Source of the DNA: Lentibacillus persicus
Lineage (GTDB): Bacteria; Bacillota; Bacilli; Bacillales; Amphibacillaceae
DNA length: 64,000 bases
Direction of reading: 5' to 3'
Assembly: GCF_900112705.1 (NCBI RefSeq)
Contig: NZ_FOMR01000002.1
Coordinates: forward strand, 1-64,000
Positions 56,228-64,000 of the stretch are shown piece after piece. The position numbers and the translations under genes are program-made. The notes under the pieces are model-generated. The model worked only from the letters and a program-made list of their open reading frames with translations. It made no database searches and was not told the origin of the DNA. Every line of letters starts with the position of its first letter. Positions within the stretch are counted from its first letter, which is position 1.

Positions 56228-56322
56228 GTCTTGCTACACTCCTTTGCTGCGAATTATTACAATTCCTTTTCCTGAAAAAAATTTGTTTAAACATGAAGTG
56301 TCTGCCTGGATTCGTTTAAAGA

Positions 56323-56356
56323 AATAAGCGCCCCTCAATTATAAAGGGCGCTTATT
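56323..56356. terminator. Terminator of dinB
   Basis: AATAAGCGCCC (56323-56333) pairs perfectly with GGGCGCTTATT (56346-56356) across 12 nt. The stem includes the dinB stop codon and separates it from adhB. Confidence 0.75.
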
Positions 56357-57599
56357 GTTTGAAATCATCCAGAAAATCTTTTTGAAAGCTGGTCCTCGGC
56401 TGTTCACTTTTATCATTGTTGTGAAGTTGTTTAAAAGGGTTTTTGCCAAATTTTTGAGAAAGTTCGTCAATTGTCTTGTACAATTTTTCTTTCTCTGCTT
56501 CTTTCTCATACGTAAATAAATCCAGTTGATTGGCAATATTCTGCTTTTCATCAACGTCCTGGACAGTTATGCCCAGTAATCTGATAGGTTCTGTATTCCA
56601 ATGTTTTTGAAATAATTCATTCGCAAAATACAGAATATCATCCTTATTTTCAATGAATTGATGCAGTTTTTTGCTTCTTGTTACTGTTTTACGGTCATGA
56701 TATCTGATCATAATCTGGATACTTTGTCCTGCTGCCTGTTTACGTTTCATACGACGCTCAACATTTTCAGCCAGTTTATGCATCAGAGTGCGGATTTCCG
56801 AATCATCAGTTGTATCTTCGGCCAAGGTTTGGGAGCTGCCAATGCTTTTAAATTCATGAACAGCTTCAGGATCCACCGGACGCGAATCGATTCCGTTTGC
56901 TCTGTTCCGCAATCGCTCTCCGTTAATACCAAGTATCTGCTTTAACTGATAACTGTCAGCGTTCGCTAAATCTCCAATGGTGTTAATATTAAATTTGCGC
57001 AATTTATTCGCTGTTTTCGCACCGACACCATACATCTCTTCAATTGGCATCGGCCAAAGTTTATCACTGATGTCCCTTTTCCGTAAGATTGTAATACCCA
57101 TCGGCTTTTTCATATCTGAAGCCATTTTTGCTAAGAATTTGTTGGGCGCGATACCGATGCTGCATGGAAGATCCAATTTTCTGTGGATTTTCTGTTGAAG
57201 ATTCTCAGCAATTTCAATCGGACTTCCATGCTCTTCAGTACCGGTTACATCCATATACCCTTCATCAATCGACACAGGCTGAACATACGACGTTATTTCC
57301 GCAAGCATCTGAAATATTTCTTTCGATGCTGTGCGGTACCGATCAAAATTCGGGCGCATCACGATTAATTCCGGGCATAAACGACGAGCCTCCCACAACT
57401 GCATTGTTGTCTTGACCCCTTTTGCCCGTGCTTCATAACTGCTTGTGACAACAATGCCTTTACGTTCTTCCGGATTCCCTGCAATCGCGAGTGGTTTACC
57501 TTTCAATTTTGGATTATAAGCCGTTTCAACAGAGGCATAGAAGGAATTCATATCAACGTGAAAGATAACTCTTCCCTTTTTTGGGTACCATTGTGACAT
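56352..57599 (-). CDS. dinB: DNA polymerase IV (YqjH/PolY1)
   Basis: A 415-residue Y-family translesion polymerase. Catalytic residues lie in FHVDMNSFYASVE and SIDEGYMD, with the HhH thumb GVGAKTANKLRKF. The segment QLDLFTY near 380 is a typical clamp-binding motif. The start is ATG 57599, 9 nt after AAAGGAA. No LexA site is visible upstream, in contrast to uvrX. Order and position match B. subtilis yqjH. Confidence 0.93.
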   Translation of the reverse strand: MSQWYPKKGRVIFHVDMNSFYASVETAYNPKLKGKPLAIAGNPEERKGIVVTSSYEARAKGVKTTMQLWEARRLCPELIVMRPNFDRYRTASKEIFQMLAEITSYVQPVSIDEGYMDVTGTEEHGSPIEIAENLQQKIHRKLDLPCSIGIAPNKFLAKMASDMKKPMGITILRKRDISDKLWPMPIEEMYGVGAKTANKLRKFNINTIGDLANADSYQLKQILGINGERLRNRANGIDSRPVDPEAVHEFKSIGSSQTLAEDTTDDSEIRTLMHKLAENVERRMKRKQAAGQSIQIMIRYHDRKTVTRSKKLHQFIENKDDILYFANELFQKHWNTEPIRLLGITVQDVDEKQNIANQLDLFTYEKEAEKEKLYKTIDELSQKFGKNPFKQLHNNDKSEQPRTSFQKDFLDDFKQ

Positions 57600-57701
57600 C
57601 AAGTGACATTCCTTTAAACGTGTTTAATCCATTGTATCATATAACAACTATGAGGTAACTTTAGTAAAGGCGCTATGTAGATAAAGAAGTCAGCTTAAAT
57701 A

Positions 57702-57748
57702 CAAAAAATCCCGGGAAAAGAACGCTAAAGCAGTCTTTCCCAGGGTTA
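57702..57748 (-). terminator. Terminator of the methylmalonyl/yqjE operon
   Basis: AATCCCGGGAAAAGA (57708-57722) pairs imperfectly with TCTTTCCCAGGGTT (57734-57747), with TTTTTTG following on the minus strand. It is about 30 bp past the yqjE stop. Confidence 0.8.
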
Positions 57749-57774
57749 TTGGTCCAGCTTAATTATGTAATTTA

Positions 57775-58902
57775 TTATTTATTGGCTACTTCCTGTATAA
57801 TCGCAGTCACCATTTCAGTTATTTTTTCCAATTCTTCCACCGGTATCCGCTCGTTTGTTGTATGGATCTCTTCATACCCCACAGCGAGATTTACTGTTGG
57901 GATACCCTTACCTGAAATAACATTCGCATCACTGCCGCCTCCGCTTTTCTGCAGATTGCTTTCACGGCCAATTGATTTGGCAGCAGTACGTGCAACTTCG
58001 ACGACTTGATCATTTGGCTCTTGATTAAAACCCGGATACATAATTTCAACGTCTACTTCAGCACTGCCTCCATAAGCTTCTGCTGTATTAACAAAAGCTT
58101 CCTTCATAGCAGTTGCTTGCTTTTCCATTTTTTCCGGGTCAAGCGAGCGAGCTTCAGCCAAAATATTGACACGATCAGCAACGATATTCGTCTGCTTTCC
58201 ACCTTCAAATCGGCCGATGTTAGCAGTTGTTTCATCGTCAATTCGGCCCAGCGGCATTTTTGAGATTGCTTTAGCTGCAAGCGTGATGGCTGAAACGCCT
58301 TTTTCCGGCGCAAGCCCGGCGTGTGCCGTTTTCCCTTTCATCACCGCATAAAGTTTGGCTTGAGTAGGTGCTGAAACAATAATGTCACCGACCGGACCGT
58401 TACTGTCGATAGCATAGCCATACTTAGCTGTGATAAGCGAACTGTCAAGAGATTTCGCACCAACTAATCCGGATTCCTCACCAACCGTAATGACAAATTG
58501 CACGTTACCGTGTTCGATATCGTTTTCTTTTAACGTACGAATTGTTTCTATTATGGCTGCAATTCCAGCTTTATCATCTGCGCCCAAGATTGTGGTCCCA
58601 TCTGAGACAACATAGCCATCTTTGACTTTTGGCTTCACACCGCTGCCTGGAACGACCGTATCCATATGAGAAGTAAAATAAATCGTGTCTGCATTGGCTT
58701 TCGTTCCTTTTAATGTACAAATCAGATTACCGGCACCATGACCCGTTTCTTCTTTGCTATCATCTTCAATAACATCCAATCCTAAACGTTTAAATTTATT
58801 TGTCAGCGTTTCCGCAATTTTTGTTTCGTAACCTGTTTCTGAATCAATCTGCACAAGTTCGAAAAATTCATCAAGCAGTCTGCTCTTGTTGATAGAAATC
58901 AT
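57775..58902 (-). CDS. yqjE: M20 peptidase, PepT-like YqjE
   Basis: A 375-residue zinc peptidase of the PepT-like group. Metal-binding and catalytic residues lie in YFTSHMDTVVPG, LGADDKAGIAA, VGEESGLVGA and the last His in EEIHTTNERI. Substrate unconfirmed; a tripeptidase role is only by family. AGGAGG lies upstream of ATG 58902, and a 54-bp repeat lies between it and the carboxylase gene. Same order as yqjD-yqjE of B. subtilis. Confidence 0.87.
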   Translation of the reverse strand: MISINKSRLLDEFFELVQIDSETGYETKIAETLTNKFKRLGLDVIEDDSKEETGHGAGNLICTLKGTKANADTIYFTSHMDTVVPGSGVKPKVKDGYVVSDGTTILGADDKAGIAAIIETIRTLKENDIEHGNVQFVITVGEESGLVGAKSLDSSLITAKYGYAIDSNGPVGDIIVSAPTQAKLYAVMKGKTAHAGLAPEKGVSAITLAAKAISKMPLGRIDDETTANIGRFEGGKQTNIVADRVNILAEARSLDPEKMEKQATAMKEAFVNTAEAYGGSAEVDVEIMYPGFNQEPNDQVVEVARTAAKSIGRESNLQKSGGGSDANVISGKGIPTVNLAVGYEEIHTTNERIPVEELEKITEMVTAIIQEVANK

Positions 58903-58920
58903 AAATAATGCCTCCTGAAA

Positions 58921-58974
58921 TTATCCCGCATGCAACTGGCAGTGAGCCCCCATTAATTGAAGATTCACTTTATT
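58921..58974 (-). repeat. Minimal 54-bp copy of the dispersed repeat
   Basis: Reading the minus strand, it begins AATAAAGTGAATCTTCAATT and ends CACTGCCAGTTGCATGCG then GGATAA: only the two family ends, joined. It lies between the carboxylase stop (58973) and yqjE and overlaps the stop codon. Orientation is opposite to the other three loci, but along the direction of the operon. Confidence 0.8.
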
Positions 58975-60520
58975 ACAACGGTATATTGCCATGTTTTTTC
59001 TTAGGTCGTTCTTCTTCTTTATTGTAAAGCATTTCTAACGCTTGAATAAGTTTAACGCGTGTTTCCCGTGGGTCAATCACATCATCGATCATGCCCAGAC
59101 CGGCTGCTACATAGGGGTTGGCAAACTTTTCCCTGTACGTGCTGATTTTTTCCTGTCGTGTTGCTTCAGGGTTTTCGCTTTCAGCTATCTCTTTGGCGAA
59201 AATAATATTAGCAGCGCCATCAGGTCCCATGACAGCTATTTCTGCATTTGGCCAGGCATAAACAAGATCTGCTCCAATCGATTTACTGTTGAGTGCAACG
59301 TACGCACCGCCGTATGCTTTGCGTGTAATTACCGTTATTTTTGGCACGGTTGCTTCGGAATAAGCATAAAGAATTTTTGCCCCATGACGAATGATACCGC
59401 CATGTTCCTGTTTTACGCCAGGGAAAAACCCGGTAACGTCTTCAAACGTAATAAGCGGTATATTAAACGAATCACAGAACCGAATAAATCTGGAAGCTTT
59501 GTCACTTGAATCAATGTCCAAACCGCCCGCAAGGTATTTGGGCTGATTACAAACAAATCCAACTGTTTCACCATTTATTCGTGCAAAACCTACGACGATA
59601 TTTTTCGCAAAGTCTTTATGTATTTCGTAAAAACTGTCTTCATCGACCACTTGCTTAATCACAGATTTAACATCGTACGGGCGCGTGGCATTATATGGCA
59701 CAATATCTGTGAGATCAGGGCGTGTTTCATCATTTAATTCAAATTGTTTCAACCGCGGCTTTGTTTGATTATTCGCCGGTAAATAATCTACCAGTTCTCG
59801 CACCGCATCAAGCGCTTCTTCTTCACTTGAAGCTTTAATGTGTGCATTTCCGCTTTTAGCGTTATGGACGTCCGCCCCACCTAATGCCTCAGAGGAGATT
59901 TGTTCCCCTGTTACGGTTTCAATTACTTTCGGGCCGGTGATAAACATTTGAGACGTTTTTTCAACCATGATGACAAAATCAGTAATCGCCGGAGAGTATA
60001 CCGCACCGCCTGCACTCGGTCCCATAATGACAGAAATTTGCGGAATGACACCTGAATAGATGGAATTTCGGTAGAATACTTGTCCATAGCCATCAAGTGA
60101 CGAAACACCCTCCTGAATTCTCGCCCCTCCAGAATCATTCAAACCAATAAACGGTGTCCCCGTTTTAGCGGCAAGATCCATTGCACTGGCAATCTTTTTT
60201 CCGTGCATTTCACCAAGAGCACCGCCGAAAACCGTAAAATCCTGGGCAAATAAATAGACAGCCTGTCCGTTTATTTTGCCATAACCGGTAACAACTCCTT
60301 CACCATTGGCATGGTTGTTGTCCATGCCAAAGTCGGTTTCCCGGTGCTCAATAAATGGGTTAAGTTCAACAAATGAGCCATCATCCAGCAAATAATCAAT
60401 CCGTTCACGTGCAGTCAGCTTTCCCTTGGCATGCTGCTTATCAATTCGATCGTCTCCGCCACCCAATTCCACTTGTCTGCGTTTATCATATAATTCATTT
60501 ATTTTATCAAAAATATCCAT
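58973..60520 (-). CDS. yqjD: Acyl-CoA carboxylase beta (carboxyltransferase) subunit, YqjD-type
   Basis: A 515-residue carboxyltransferase with two crotonase-like halves: GALGEMHGKKIASAMDLA, NDSGGARIQEGV and GPSAGGAVYSPA in the N-half; ITFEDVTGFFPG and KAYGGAYVALNSK in the C-half. The family includes propionyl-CoA carboxylase beta and methylmalonyl-CoA decarboxylase alpha. The adjacent mutase and epimerase support propionyl-CoA/methylmalonyl-CoA. No biotin carboxylase or biotin carrier is encoded nearby. Its ATG overlaps the fusion gene's stop by one base (TAATG-type). Confidence 0.9.
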   Translation of the reverse strand: MDIFDKINELYDKRRQVELGGGDDRIDKQHAKGKLTARERIDYLLDDGSFVELNPFIEHRETDFGMDNNHANGEGVVTGYGKINGQAVYLFAQDFTVFGGALGEMHGKKIASAMDLAAKTGTPFIGLNDSGGARIQEGVSSLDGYGQVFYRNSIYSGVIPQISVIMGPSAGGAVYSPAITDFVIMVEKTSQMFITGPKVIETVTGEQISSEALGGADVHNAKSGNAHIKASSEEEALDAVRELVDYLPANNQTKPRLKQFELNDETRPDLTDIVPYNATRPYDVKSVIKQVVDEDSFYEIHKDFAKNIVVGFARINGETVGFVCNQPKYLAGGLDIDSSDKASRFIRFCDSFNIPLITFEDVTGFFPGVKQEHGGIIRHGAKILYAYSEATVPKITVITRKAYGGAYVALNSKSIGADLVYAWPNAEIAVMGPDGAANIIFAKEIAESENPEATRQEKISTYREKFANPYVAAGLGMIDDVIDPRETRVKLIQALEMLYNKEEERPKKKHGNIPL

Positions 60521-61341
60521 TATTGTTCACTTCCCTCCGGATGCTGGCACAATTCAAACAAGACACCATTCGCAGCTTTCGGATGAACAAAAGCAACTTG
60601 GCTGTCGTGAGCACCTGCTTTCGGTTCTTCATTAATTAAAGGCACGCCTTCCATTTTCATAGTATTAAGACGATCTTGGAGATTATCCGCCTCTAGTGCA
60701 ATATGGTGTATCCCTTCACCTTTTTTAGTTAAAAATTGCTGAATAGGTGAATCGTCTCTCAATGGTTCAAGCAATTCAATTCTTGACTCACCGATCTTCA
60801 AAAAAGCTGTTTTAACACCTTCTGACTCAACTGTTTCAACACCTTCCAAAGTGAGCCCGAGTGTATCAGTATAGAAAGGCAGCGCATTGTCGATTTCCTT
60901 GACGGCTATTCCAATATGTGCAATTTTTTCAGGCGCTTTAATTTGGTCTTCAGGTTGAATCAGTTGTTTTATATACAACGCAAGCGCCTCAGTCGAAGAG
61001 CCGCTCGTGAAAATTTTCCGGACGCCTTCCTTTAATAGATAAGGAATATCTTCAGCAGGTATGACACCGCCACCTACTACGGGAATGTCAGCTGCATTTT
61101 TGTTTTTTAATTCCTCCATCACTTTTGGAAATAAAGTATTATGCGCACCGGAAAGTGATGAAAGCCCGATAACGTCCACATCTTCCTGTATAGCTGCTTG
61201 GACAATTTGCACCGGCGATTGCCGAAGCCCGGTATAAATAACTTCCATTCCATGGTCACGCAGGGCCTGTGCGATAACCAAAGCACCCCGGTCATGGCCA
61301 TCAAGACCGGGTTTAGCAATAAGGACTCGTATTTGTTCCAT
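60520..61341 (-). CDS. Fusion of methylmalonyl-CoA mutase B12-binding domain and methylmalonyl-CoA epimerase
   Basis: A 273-residue two-domain protein. Residues 1-130 form a B12-binding Rossmann domain with DxHxxG (D14, H16 as the cobalt ligand, G19), SSLSGAH (61-67) and GGGVIP (90-95). Residues 138-270 form a VOC-fold methylmalonyl-CoA epimerase with presumed metal ligands H142, H213 and E263. The two activities act on the same substrate. The mutase large subunit, which lacks its own B12 domain, is encoded just upstream. In many bacilli these are separate genes with meaB between; here meaB is absent. Confidence 0.88.
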   Translation of the reverse strand: MEQIRVLIAKPGLDGHDRGALVIAQALRDHGMEVIYTGLRQSPVQIVQAAIQEDVDVIGLSSLSGAHNTLFPKVMEELKNKNAADIPVVGGGVIPAEDIPYLLKEGVRKIFTSGSSTEALALYIKQLIQPEDQIKAPEKIAHIGIAVKEIDNALPFYTDTLGLTLEGVETVESEGVKTAFLKIGESRIELLEPLRDDSPIQQFLTKKGEGIHHIALEADNLQDRLNTMKMEGVPLINEEPKAGAHDSQVAFVHPKAANGVLFELCQHPEGSEQ

Positions 61342-61415
61342 GATGTCTCCCCCTCATTTATATCCGAAAAATGACTTCAGTATCATTTTTAATTCATGTC
61401 GTTCTGATTCCAGTT

Positions 61416-63068
61416 TTATACACCTGTGTACTCGCCGAATTCATCACGCAGTACGTTACAGATTTCTCCAACAGTCGCATAAACTTTAACGGCATGTAAA
61501 ATATGCGGTATCAGGTTAGCACTTGAGTCCTGCGCTTTTTTTCGGAGTGTGACAAGTGCGTTGTCGACCGCATCTTGATCCCGTTCAGAACGGGCTTTTT
61601 CAACCGAATTGATTTGTTCAGCCTCAAGTGTTTCATCGACCTTTAACAGATCCGGTTCGATTTCTTCTTCTGATTTAAACGCATTTAAGCCAACGATAAT
61701 TTCTTCATCATTTTCAATATTCTTTTGCGTTTCGTAAGCAGTGCGCTGAATTTCCCGCTGCATATATCCCTCTTCTACAGCTTTTACCGCACCGCCAATA
61801 TCATTAATTTGATCGAGATACTTATTCACCTCTTCTTCTATGCGGTCTGTCAATGACTCGACATAATAGGAACCGCCCAATGGATCTGCCGTATCGGCAA
61901 CACCACTTTCATGAGCAATGATTTGCTGAGTACGGAGGGCGATGCGTGCCGATTCTTCAGTCGGCAGTGATAATGCCTCATCACGGGAATTCGTATGAAG
62001 ACTTTGTGTACCGCCGAGAACAGCCGCAAGAGCTTGCATTGTCACACGAACAACATTGTTATCAGGCTGCTGGGCAGTCAGTGTTGACCCGCCTGTCTGA
62101 GTGTGAAAACGCAATTTCCAGCTCTTTGGATTTTTTGCCTGATAGTGTTCTTTCATAATTCTTGCCCAAATTCTCCGGGCAGCACGGAATTTGGCGACTT
62201 CTTCCAGAAAATTGTTATGTGCATTAAAAAAGAAGGCGAGCCTGGGTGCAAAAGCGTCAATATCAAGTCCTGCTTCCAGTGCGGCATCCACATATGCCAT
62301 CCCGTCAGCAAGCGTAAATGCCACTTCCTGCACCGCTGTGGAACCCGCTTCACGGATATGGTATCCTGAAATGCTGATTGTGTTAAATTTCGGAACCTGC
62401 TCATGACAGAACTCAAATATATTCGTAATTAAGCGCATAGACGGTTTTGGTGGGAATATATATGTACCACGTGCGATATACTCTTTTAGTATATCATTTT
62501 GAATGGTGCCTGTGAGTTTTTCCAGCGGCACACCCTGCTTTTCGCCAACAGCAAGGTACATGCATAATAGTACAGAAGCAGGCGCATTAATCGTCATCGA
62601 TGTACTGACTTTGTCCAGTGGAATTTGGTCCAGCAATAATTCCATATCGTGCAATGAATCAATTGCCACGCCAACTTTGCCGACTTCTCCCTCGGCCATT
62701 ACATCATCAGAGTCATATCCAATCTGGGTCGGCAGGTCAAATGCCACTGACAACCCAGTCTGCCCCTGGTCAAGCAAATAACGGAAGCGTTCATTCGTCT
62801 CCTTGGCTGATCCGAATCCTGCATATTGACGCATCGTCCAAAATCGGCTGCGATACATAGTCGGCTGAATCCCGCGGGTATACGGATATTCTCCCGGGTA
62901 TCCCAACTTTTCTTCGTACGTTTCATCTTCATCTGGGTGATATAGCCGATTCACTTCAATATCGGATGTAGTTGTAAACTGGTCTTTGCGTTCAGGAAAG
63001 CGATCCAACGTTTTATTGACAGAAGCCTCCCAATTTCCTTTATTGGATTGAAATGTGTTATCGCTCAT
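61416..63068 (-). CDS. mutB: Methylmalonyl-CoA mutase, large (catalytic) subunit
   Basis: A 550-residue TIM-barrel subunit, shorter than single-chain mutases because the B12 domain is encoded separately. The substrate loop [18 protein letters not shown] is present. Y82 and R200 sit 118 residues apart, like Tyr89 and Arg207 of the Propionibacterium enzyme, which bind the substrate carboxylate; isobutyryl-CoA mutases have Phe and Gln there. This supports methylmalonyl-CoA specificity. ATG 63068 follows GGGGG; the longer frame starts at a TTG. It converts methylmalonyl-CoA to succinyl-CoA. Confidence 0.9.
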   Translation of the reverse strand: MSDNTFQSNKGNWEASVNKTLDRFPERKDQFTTTSDIEVNRLYHPDEDETYEEKLGYPGEYPYTRGIQPTMYRSRFWTMRQYAGFGSAKETNERFRYLLDQGQTGLSVAFDLPTQIGYDSDDVMAEGEVGKVGVAIDSLHDMELLLDQIPLDKVSTSMTINAPASVLLCMYLAVGEKQGVPLEKLTGTIQNDILKEYIARGTYIFPPKPSMRLITNIFEFCHEQVPKFNTISISGYHIREAGSTAVQEVAFTLADGMAYVDAALEAGLDIDAFAPRLAFFFNAHNNFLEEVAKFRAARRIWARIMKEHYQAKNPKSWKLRFHTQTGGSTLTAQQPDNNVVRVTMQALAAVLGGTQSLHTNSRDEALSLPTEESARIALRTQQIIAHESGVADTADPLGGSYYVESLTDRIEEEVNKYLDQINDIGGAVKAVEEGYMQREIQRTAYETQKNIENDEEIIVGLNAFKSEEEIEPDLLKVDETLEAEQINSVEKARSERDQDAVDNALVTLRKKAQDSSANLIPHILHAVKVYATVGEICNVLRDEFGEYTGV

Positions 63069-63115
63069 TAACAAAACCCCCTGTATTATTTTCTATTTTT
63101 ATTCAATGACGGCAC

Positions 63116-63144
63116 TTGTCCAAATCTGCAATTAACGGTACAAT
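63116..63144 (+). promoter_or_regulatory. Putative sigma-A promoter of prli42
   Basis: TTGTCC (63116-63121), 17 bp, TACAAT (63139-63144), about 33 bp before the prli42 start. Confidence 0.5.
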
Positions 63145-63177
63145 ACTAGCAGGATAAGGACTTAAGGAGGAATAAAA

Positions 63178-63315
63178 TTGGCTAAAAACCAAACTAAATC
63201 GACGGCACCCAGAAAAAAGTCTAAGCGTGAACGCAGAATAAAAGTCATCATATACATTATGATCCTGGCAATGATTCTCTCTACAATGACAATGGGATTG
63301 TCGATGTTTATATAA
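63178..63315 (+). CDS. prli42: Stressosome-associated membrane peptide Prli42
   Basis: A 45-residue peptide with a basic N-terminal half (APRKKSKRERRIK) and one C-terminal membrane helix ending MTMGLSMFI. It resembles Prli42, described in Listeria as a membrane anchor linking the stressosome protein RsbR to the membrane and conserved in Firmicutes, though usually about 31 residues. It starts with TTG at 63178, AAGGAGG 7 nt upstream. No rsb genes are in the window. Confidence 0.75.
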   Translation: MAKNQTKSTAPRKKSKRERRIKVIIYIMILAMILSTMTMGLSMFI

Positions 63316-63365
63316 AACCTTGTTTAGTAAGAAAGAACCTAATATATGAGCAAAGAGACTGGAGA

Positions 63366-64000
63366 TTAAGTTGCTCCGGTTTTTTTTCGTTTAACTTTTT
63401 TCTCATTCACATCACTTTTTTTAAACTTTTTCTTCAACAGCAGATAATCCTCTATCTCATGTAGCAACCGAAACAAATTAGCACGTGTTTCAAATTCCTC
63501 CTGGGTTTCCGGCAAATCTTCTGCATCAAATCTCCGCCGCAAATCTTCCAATTTATCTAGATACAGACTCGCTGTATTGCCTGGATGTACAGCATCACCA
63601 AGGTTTTCAAAAAAGTCAGCAATTTTCAGTGAAATTGAGTCTCTATTTGGCAGCCTGCTGACTAACGGAAGCATTTTTTCGAGTAATTCCAACTGTTTCT
63701 TGCGCATTACGAAATAATCTCGGTAGGGATGCTCGCTTCGCAATAAATGATTTTCCTTATCTAATAATACCAAATCCATAGCTTCTTGCAATATATCTTC
63801 ACAGATACCGAGCTCTTTTCCCGACCAATTTTCATTTTTGTCACGTATGTATAAAGCGATTTCGTTCAATATAATTTGGAAATAGTATTCAAGCTCATCT
63901 TGTTTTTGTTTAAGCTGCTTTTCCATAGACGGCATGTATAAATTCAGCAATAACGCCGTGCCAATCCCAATGACAATGAGCAGAAACTGTTCGGTTAACA
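63366..64000 (-). CDS. yqjA: YqjA-like aromatic acid exporter family protein, 5' part outside the window
   Basis: The frame runs open to the window edge, so the start is missing and about 210 C-terminal residues are seen. The part near 63945-64000 is hydrophobic, the end of a membrane domain. A long soluble region follows (EKQLKQKQDELEYYFQ..., then LEDLRRRFDAEDLPETQEEFE), ending in a lysine-rich tail. This fits the soluble C-terminal half of YqjA (aromatic acid exporter family 1). It converges with prli42. Confidence 0.75.
   Translation of the reverse strand, partial: LTEQFLLIVIGIGTALLLNLYMPSMEKQLKQKQDELEYYFQIILNEIALYIRDKNENWSGKELGICEDILQEAMDLVLLDKENHLLRSEHPYRDYFVMRKKQLELLEKMLPLVSRLPNRDSISLKIADFFENLGDAVHPGNTASLYLDKLEDLRRRFDAEDLPETQEEFETRANLFRLLHEIEDYLLLKKKFKKSDVNEKKVKRKKTGAT

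Noticed and set aside
57600-57670. LexA operator upstream of dinB
   Set aside because: No GAAC-N4-GTTC or near match is present in the spacer.

Overview
The window is a stretch of chromosome from a spore-forming, low-to-moderate G+C member of the Bacillaceae. I infer a halotolerant relative of Virgibacillus, Lentibacillus or Oceanobacillus, but the sequence does not settle the genus. The evidence is the gene order, which follows the ypfD to yqjA part of the Bacillus subtilis chromosome almost step by step, the many sporulation and germination genes, the strong AGGAGG-type ribosome binding sites and the frequent TTG/GTG starts. There are no rRNA or tRNA genes, phages, CRISPR arrays or intact insertion sequences. 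About 68 protein genes are called. Most are core genes on the minus strand.

Layout. 0.1-3.7 kb: an S1-domain protein, plsC and cmk, a tandem 120-bp repeat array, and a PilZ protein. 3.8-6.9 kb: spore cortex lysis (ypeB, sleB) and prsW. 6.9-15.5 kb: ansA, ypdA, gudB, mecB, a small membrane protein, ypbD, recS, ypbB and fer. 15.5-16.9 kb: an ECF S component and a DUF4430 lipoprotein behind a cobalamin riboswitch with its own terminator. 16.9-23 kb: the two-component and cytochrome c biogenesis operon resABCDE. 23-28.6 kb: rluB, spmAB, dacB, scpAB (split by a repeat), a tiny YjcZ-type spore protein and ribT. 28.7-34 kb: a site-2-protease-like protein, ppiB, lysA and a reduced spoVA operon (AA, AB, AF only). 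34-42.4 kb: spoIIAA-AB-sigF, dacF, nucleoside salvage genes (pdp, punA, deoB), xerD, yqzK and fur. 42.4-47.4 kb: spoIIM, endoQ, nudF, yqkF and uvrX. 47.4-47.97 kb: a gene-free palindromic element. 48-57.6 kb: yqjP, rocB, a glycerophosphodiesterase, namA, rnz, an aldehyde dehydrogenase, adhB and dinB. 57.7-64 kb: yqjE, a carboxylase beta subunit, a B12-binding/epimerase fusion, the methylmalonyl-CoA mutase large subunit, prli42 and the 3' part of yqjA.

How the genes fit together. Three themes stand out. (1) Sporulation: the forespore sigma cascade starter (spoIIA, with a good sigma-H promoter), a sigma-F/G-type promoter in front of dacF, spoIIM, spmAB/dacB, spoVA and germination genes. (2) Stress and repair: uvrX behind a perfect GAAC-N4-GTTC LexA site, dinB, endoQ, recS, fur behind two PerR-like boxes, and prli42. 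(3) Vitamin B12: a B12-riboswitch-controlled uptake pair and, 44 kb away, a B12-dependent methylmalonyl-CoA mutase module whose B12 domain is fused to the epimerase.

The least explained material lies between genes. One dispersed repeat family has shared ends at four loci and in one case has entered the scpA-scpB operon. A 490-bp element has 12-bp terminal inverted repeats. A set of small hairpins keeps the apical sequence ACRTCSTGT while the stem below it covaries. A separate 93-bp inverted-repeat element lies upstream of ppiB.
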